Positions 61,201 through 64,000 of a stretch of DNA of 64,000 nt are shown in pieces. The position numbers and the translations under genes are program-made. This DNA comes from Phallusia fumigata (Eukaryota; Chordata; Ascidiacea; Phlebobranchia; Ascidiidae): assembly GCA_008931825.1 (NCBI GenBank), contig QXVZ01000597.1, positions 62,001-126,000 on the forward strand, written 5' to 3'. The stretch's first letter is position 1, and every line of letters begins with the position of its first letter. The notes beneath the pieces are model-generated. The model saw only the letters and a list, made by a program, of their open reading frames with translations, was not told the origin of the DNA and searched no databases.

Positions 61201-63852
61201 GTAGCCTGGTTGGTTAAGCGCCAACCCGGGATAGGCTCCTGTCGTGGGTTCGAATCTCACCTGAGGCTAGATTTTTTTCAAGGCCACGCCTAACTGAATA
61301 AAAATGGTTAAAAGGCCAACTATGATTGGGTATGAGGCCTTTTGCAGGCCCTTCGTGGTCTTGCTATTTGTACTTGTTACATTAGAACCGACATAACGCG
61401 TCGTCATAAAAATAATGTTTCTGATTTTGAGGCTTTGAAGTCTAACATAATAGTTTTGTTTCCGTCCAAACGTCAGATGCTAGCGTAACAACTCACTGGG
61501 ACAAGGCCTTGCGTTGCACATGATAGAAGTTGATGCAGATCCAGTACAGTCACTGACTTTCCCGGTACTACAAGTTCGACTCCTGCTTCTACTTCCTCCT
61601 CCACAGGTTTTCGTGCAAGCACTCCAACTTCCCCAACGGTTCCAACCTAACATTCATGAACGATTTGTCATAAGCTGTAGTCGAAATTATTCACAAACTA
61701 AACCGTTTTTTTTTCAGAAACAGAGATTAAAAATTCTACATCTTTTGTATTTTTTCGTAGCATGTTAAAATTACTTGAGCACAAGTGGGTTTAACTTTCG
61801 CGTTTGTGAACTATGTTTTAAAATTTGTCACCAAGACAGTAACTACACAAAGGTGTTCAAAAAACAACCGTTATATCCTCTGACTAGATATTTGGGCTCG
61901 AAGTACATTTACCACAAACACAAGGTGTCTGAAACCACCTTCAGCGCATGGGCGCCGGCGGAAAATTTTCACACGGAACGCAAATCCCAATACATTGATA
62001 CTTTTTCATTCTTTGATATTTGAATAGAACACATGTAATTAATAAAGTACATTTTTTGAGGGTGGCAGAAGGGGGGAGTGCTCCCCTACGTGCCTGTGCC
62101 TATGCTTGAGCTGCTCAATACTCACGTCCAACTGGCGTGGTGGGGAGTTTGACGTTACAAACATTTCGGGAACAAAGAAACTCGGATTTTCGTGAAACTC
62201 CACCGCAATCTGTGTTGATGAAAGTGTTGCAGTACCGGGTTCGACTCCTGGAGCCACCGAAACCACAGGTAAGCGAACACGGCGTCCATTCGGTCCATTG
62301 CGACCACGCTGGCTCTGCAAACAAATTGCCGTATTTGAGAGAAGGACGAGAAAAACCGAAATGTTAAATTTTATGTGTGAACAAACTGCGTATAAGCTGG
62401 CTTCCCACAAAAGTTAAATTAACTTGGTCCCAGACCACAGCAGCACAAACATCACGTATGGACGTGCGGCTTTGAAAAGCGGTTTCGGATGACATTGGAA
62501 AAGTGTTTTAAGACTTTAGGAATTAGTAACAGTATTAATTTTTTACCGATGCATGTTGTGGCGAAAGCGAACAGGTCATGTCATTCACTGCTAATGCTAT
62601 TATGTAGAAAAACTGTCGCATAAACTTCTATTATTACACACAGTTTAGGCGTTAGGGAAAAGATATGCCCTGGTCAAAAATACTTACTTGGTGGGCTCAC
62701 ATCTCTAGACGGGTTCGTGCACAGCTTGTTAACGCATGTATCTGTCGCGTGGCACCCGCTGCAGATCACTCCAGTCTTGTATGGTTGGCTGTTGATCAAT
62801 GTGTACACGGTAAATATAATTTATAAACTACACAATGCATTGCTTAAGTCGAACAACTGTTTTGCGCGGGTTGAAAAATACATTTCAATTAGTCTTGGTC
62901 CTTTATAATAGTGGTTTACCAACTTTGTTGGTTTGCCGCCACTTTTTGCTAAGACTTATATGGCAATTTTCAAACGATCAATGTAAGTAATAGCAACGGT
63001 CTAGGCGTATATTATATCCACATCTACAGTATTTTGTACCTTGTGATCCAGTTCCCTCCAGGTCCATAGCTGCACACCATCATTGTGACGTCGGTCCATC
63101 GCGCGCCTTTCACCATAGCTGCCGAACATTCGGTCACAGCGCAACCAACCAGAAACGTATCAGCCCAAACCATCTAAAATAATAAGACCAGGCTATTTTT
63201 CTTTGTCTCATATTATGCACAAAATTGTTGGAATTTAAAACTTAAAGACTTTGCTTCAGTCAAACAAACTACACCAAGTTTGTTTTTAAAATTAAAAGTT
63301 AAACAAAACTTGCCATAGGCTCTGTGGCAAGTTCAAAAATGTACTTCCTATTACCAGCTTTAGTTAACGGTTCTCTACCATTAACGTTCCGAAAATCCCC
63401 CCACCGGAAAGTCAGTTTGTAAATATTATGTTTACATCACGGGTAGGCCTATACTAAAAAGGAAACTAAGCTCTTTCTTTTTACAAACTTTTTAGACTCT
63501 AAAATTCATTACGGCAAAATTATTTTTTTAAACAATATTCTCCCCTTACAAATACAAAAACTGCCCTAGAGGGGAATTACCCCCGCTGGAAAACCCGCAT
63601 CAAAATTAAACATAGACCTAAAATCTCGCTTGGTGCACATGTTGAGAAAGCTGATCCTATTAAAGTAACTTTTACCTGTCTGTAGTGATTGCACTGCTTC
63701 CCAGTAGTGCATCTTCGGGTGTTGTAATTGTAGTTCACTTTTTCTGCCAGCCATTTTTGAGCAGCTGTAGTGACAAACTGGGAATTGTATTCGTGGCTAT
63801 CTGAGATGAAAACATTTTCTTCCACTCGCCGAAACCGTTTCAAGTCGTTTGT
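58214..63852 (-). CDS. CT3: CAP-domain protein with 7 thrombospondin type 1 repeats (5' end beyond the window)
   Basis: The first exons (leader, WSIEAP, first CAP exon) are outside the window. Present: CAP exon 63676-63852 (FRRVEENVFISDSHEY, NYNYNTRRC, CNHYRQ), CAP exon 63040-63173 (VGCAVTECSA, MVCSYGPGGNW), hinge 62688-62788 (CSGCHATDTCVNKLC), then TSR exons near 62125-62315, 61497-61650, 60680-60840, 60093-60252, 59390-59555, 58840-59028 and a short last one 58214-58332. This member keeps the cavity His (HYRQ) that CT1 and CT2 have lost. The first three TSRs pair with the first three of CT1 and CT2. The sixth exon starts with a longer VKPQPVAVAA linker. The last exon codes WTPWGEW but then lacks the CSxTCG block and stops at QDCCTKN, so the protein ends in half a TSR without an anchor. 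Phases read are consistent; probably functional and secreted. Confidence 0.8.
59640..59740 (+). repeat. tRNA-like fragment with B box and T-run
   Basis: GTGAGTTCGAACCTCACC forms a perfect T-arm with a B box and is followed by a run of eight T. The rest does not fold as a tRNA. It lies in the CT3 intron between the fourth and fifth TSR exons. Confidence 0.35.
60440..60625. repeat. Decayed interspersed repeat related to the hAT-like remnant at 24141
   Basis: cgggccacgtaagacctttt.gcttgact...ccg..tcgtttaa parallels cgggccatatacggcccttt.gattgact...ccg.ttaatc near 24170, followed by similar AT-rich sequence (aa.t.gaat....aa.aaa). Termini not found. Confidence 0.35.
61201..61270 (+). repeat. Near-complete tRNA-like sequence in a CT3 intron
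   Basis: Both ends pair (TAGCCT with AGGCTA), a D-arm TTGG-loop-CCAA is present, and the T-arm GTGGG-TTCGAAT-CTCAC is good with a consensus B box. A T-run follows after one base, like a Pol III stop. The anticodon arm is poor (CCGGG-ATAGGCT-CCTGT with one mismatch, possible AGG) and the variable loop is only one base, so it is more likely a pseudogene or SINE head than a working tRNA gene. Confidence 0.45.
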
Positions 63853-64000
63853 CTTTGAAAAAACATTTGATTTTTATGCTGGATTAATAAAATCTTTTAC
63901 AGTTGTAGTTGTGAAAAAAAGATTTGAATGATCAATTTAAAAGTCTCTTTAATTGTAAACTTGGGCAAAATATAATTCATTTAGGTGTTTAAAGTAAGCT

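Noticed and set aside
46267-61768. Plus-strand frames rich in P-P-P-Q-V and L-L-L-V-P opposite the TSR exons
   Set aside because: They recur wherever a TSR exon occurs and are antisense shadows of the conserved Cys/Gly/Arg codons.
18905-62315. Many perfect Pol III B boxes (ggttcgaatcc-like) inside TSR exons, for example near 18983, 22113, 49650 and 60769
   Set aside because: On the minus strand these bases are the codons for the TSR motif R-T-R-x-C-N/S and the surrounding Gly-Gly-Gly; they have no tRNA arms around them.

Overview
The window looks like genomic DNA of a solitary ascidian (tunicate), most likely Ciona or a close relative. It is AT-rich, with compact multi-exon genes, small introns with canonical GT-AG borders and short intergenic gaps. 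It carries chordate-like housekeeping genes next to a locally expanded family of secreted multidomain proteins. I could not run a search, so the species call is inference. All exon borders below were read by eye from splice motifs and reading phase.

Layout. The left 14 kb is ordinary conserved sequence: the 5' half of a NAP1-like histone chaperone (minus, leaves the window), a single-exon ZNF598 ubiquitin ligase (plus), cathepsin D (minus, 9 exons) and EIF3J (minus, 6 exons). From about 14.4 kb to the right edge almost everything recognisable is on the minus strand and belongs to two families of secreted proteins. Family 1 (CAP-TSR) has a signal peptide, a CAP/SCP domain over several exons, a Cys-rich hinge and then one thrombospondin type 1 repeat (TSR) per exon. 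There are three large members: CT1 (14446-27167, 19 TSRs, C-terminal GPI-type tail), CT2 (about 46305-55057, 11 TSRs, 3' end unresolved) and CT3 (58214 to beyond the right edge, at least 7 TSRs, secreted). A broken fourth copy lies at 29781-30969. Family 2 (here FRL) has a signal peptide, a short collagen stretch or its remnant, a compact Cys-rich module and a C-terminal fibrinogen-related module of the contactin-associated-protein (CNTNAP/neurexin IV) type. There are three tandem members: FRL-A (32654-35364), FRL-B (36979-40039) and FRL-C (41461-44112), plus a lone 3' exon relic at 29600-29711.

The two families sit between each other and share one signal-peptide exon design, recognisable in the nucleotide sequence and into intron 1. 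The relic at 29.6-31.0 kb carries pieces of both families in one orientation. This suggests a locus that builds secreted proteins by duplication, exon-array growth, gene conversion and leader sharing. CT1 grew by repeating a two-exon (alpha-beta) TSR unit, giving 14 strictly alternating exons. CT2 grew by repeating blocks of a third TSR type.

Mobile DNA is modest and fragmentary: a clean hAT-type MITE in FRL-B with target duplications and an empty site in FRL-C, an hAT-like remnant in CT1, several foldback or MITE-like repeats, and several tRNA-like (B-box) fragments. I saw no virus-derived element that I could support, no CRISPR array and no rRNA. The function of the secreted cluster is unknown. 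A role at the gamete or blood-cell surface is an inference from the CAP plus GPI architecture, which recalls the ascidian sperm protein Urabin.
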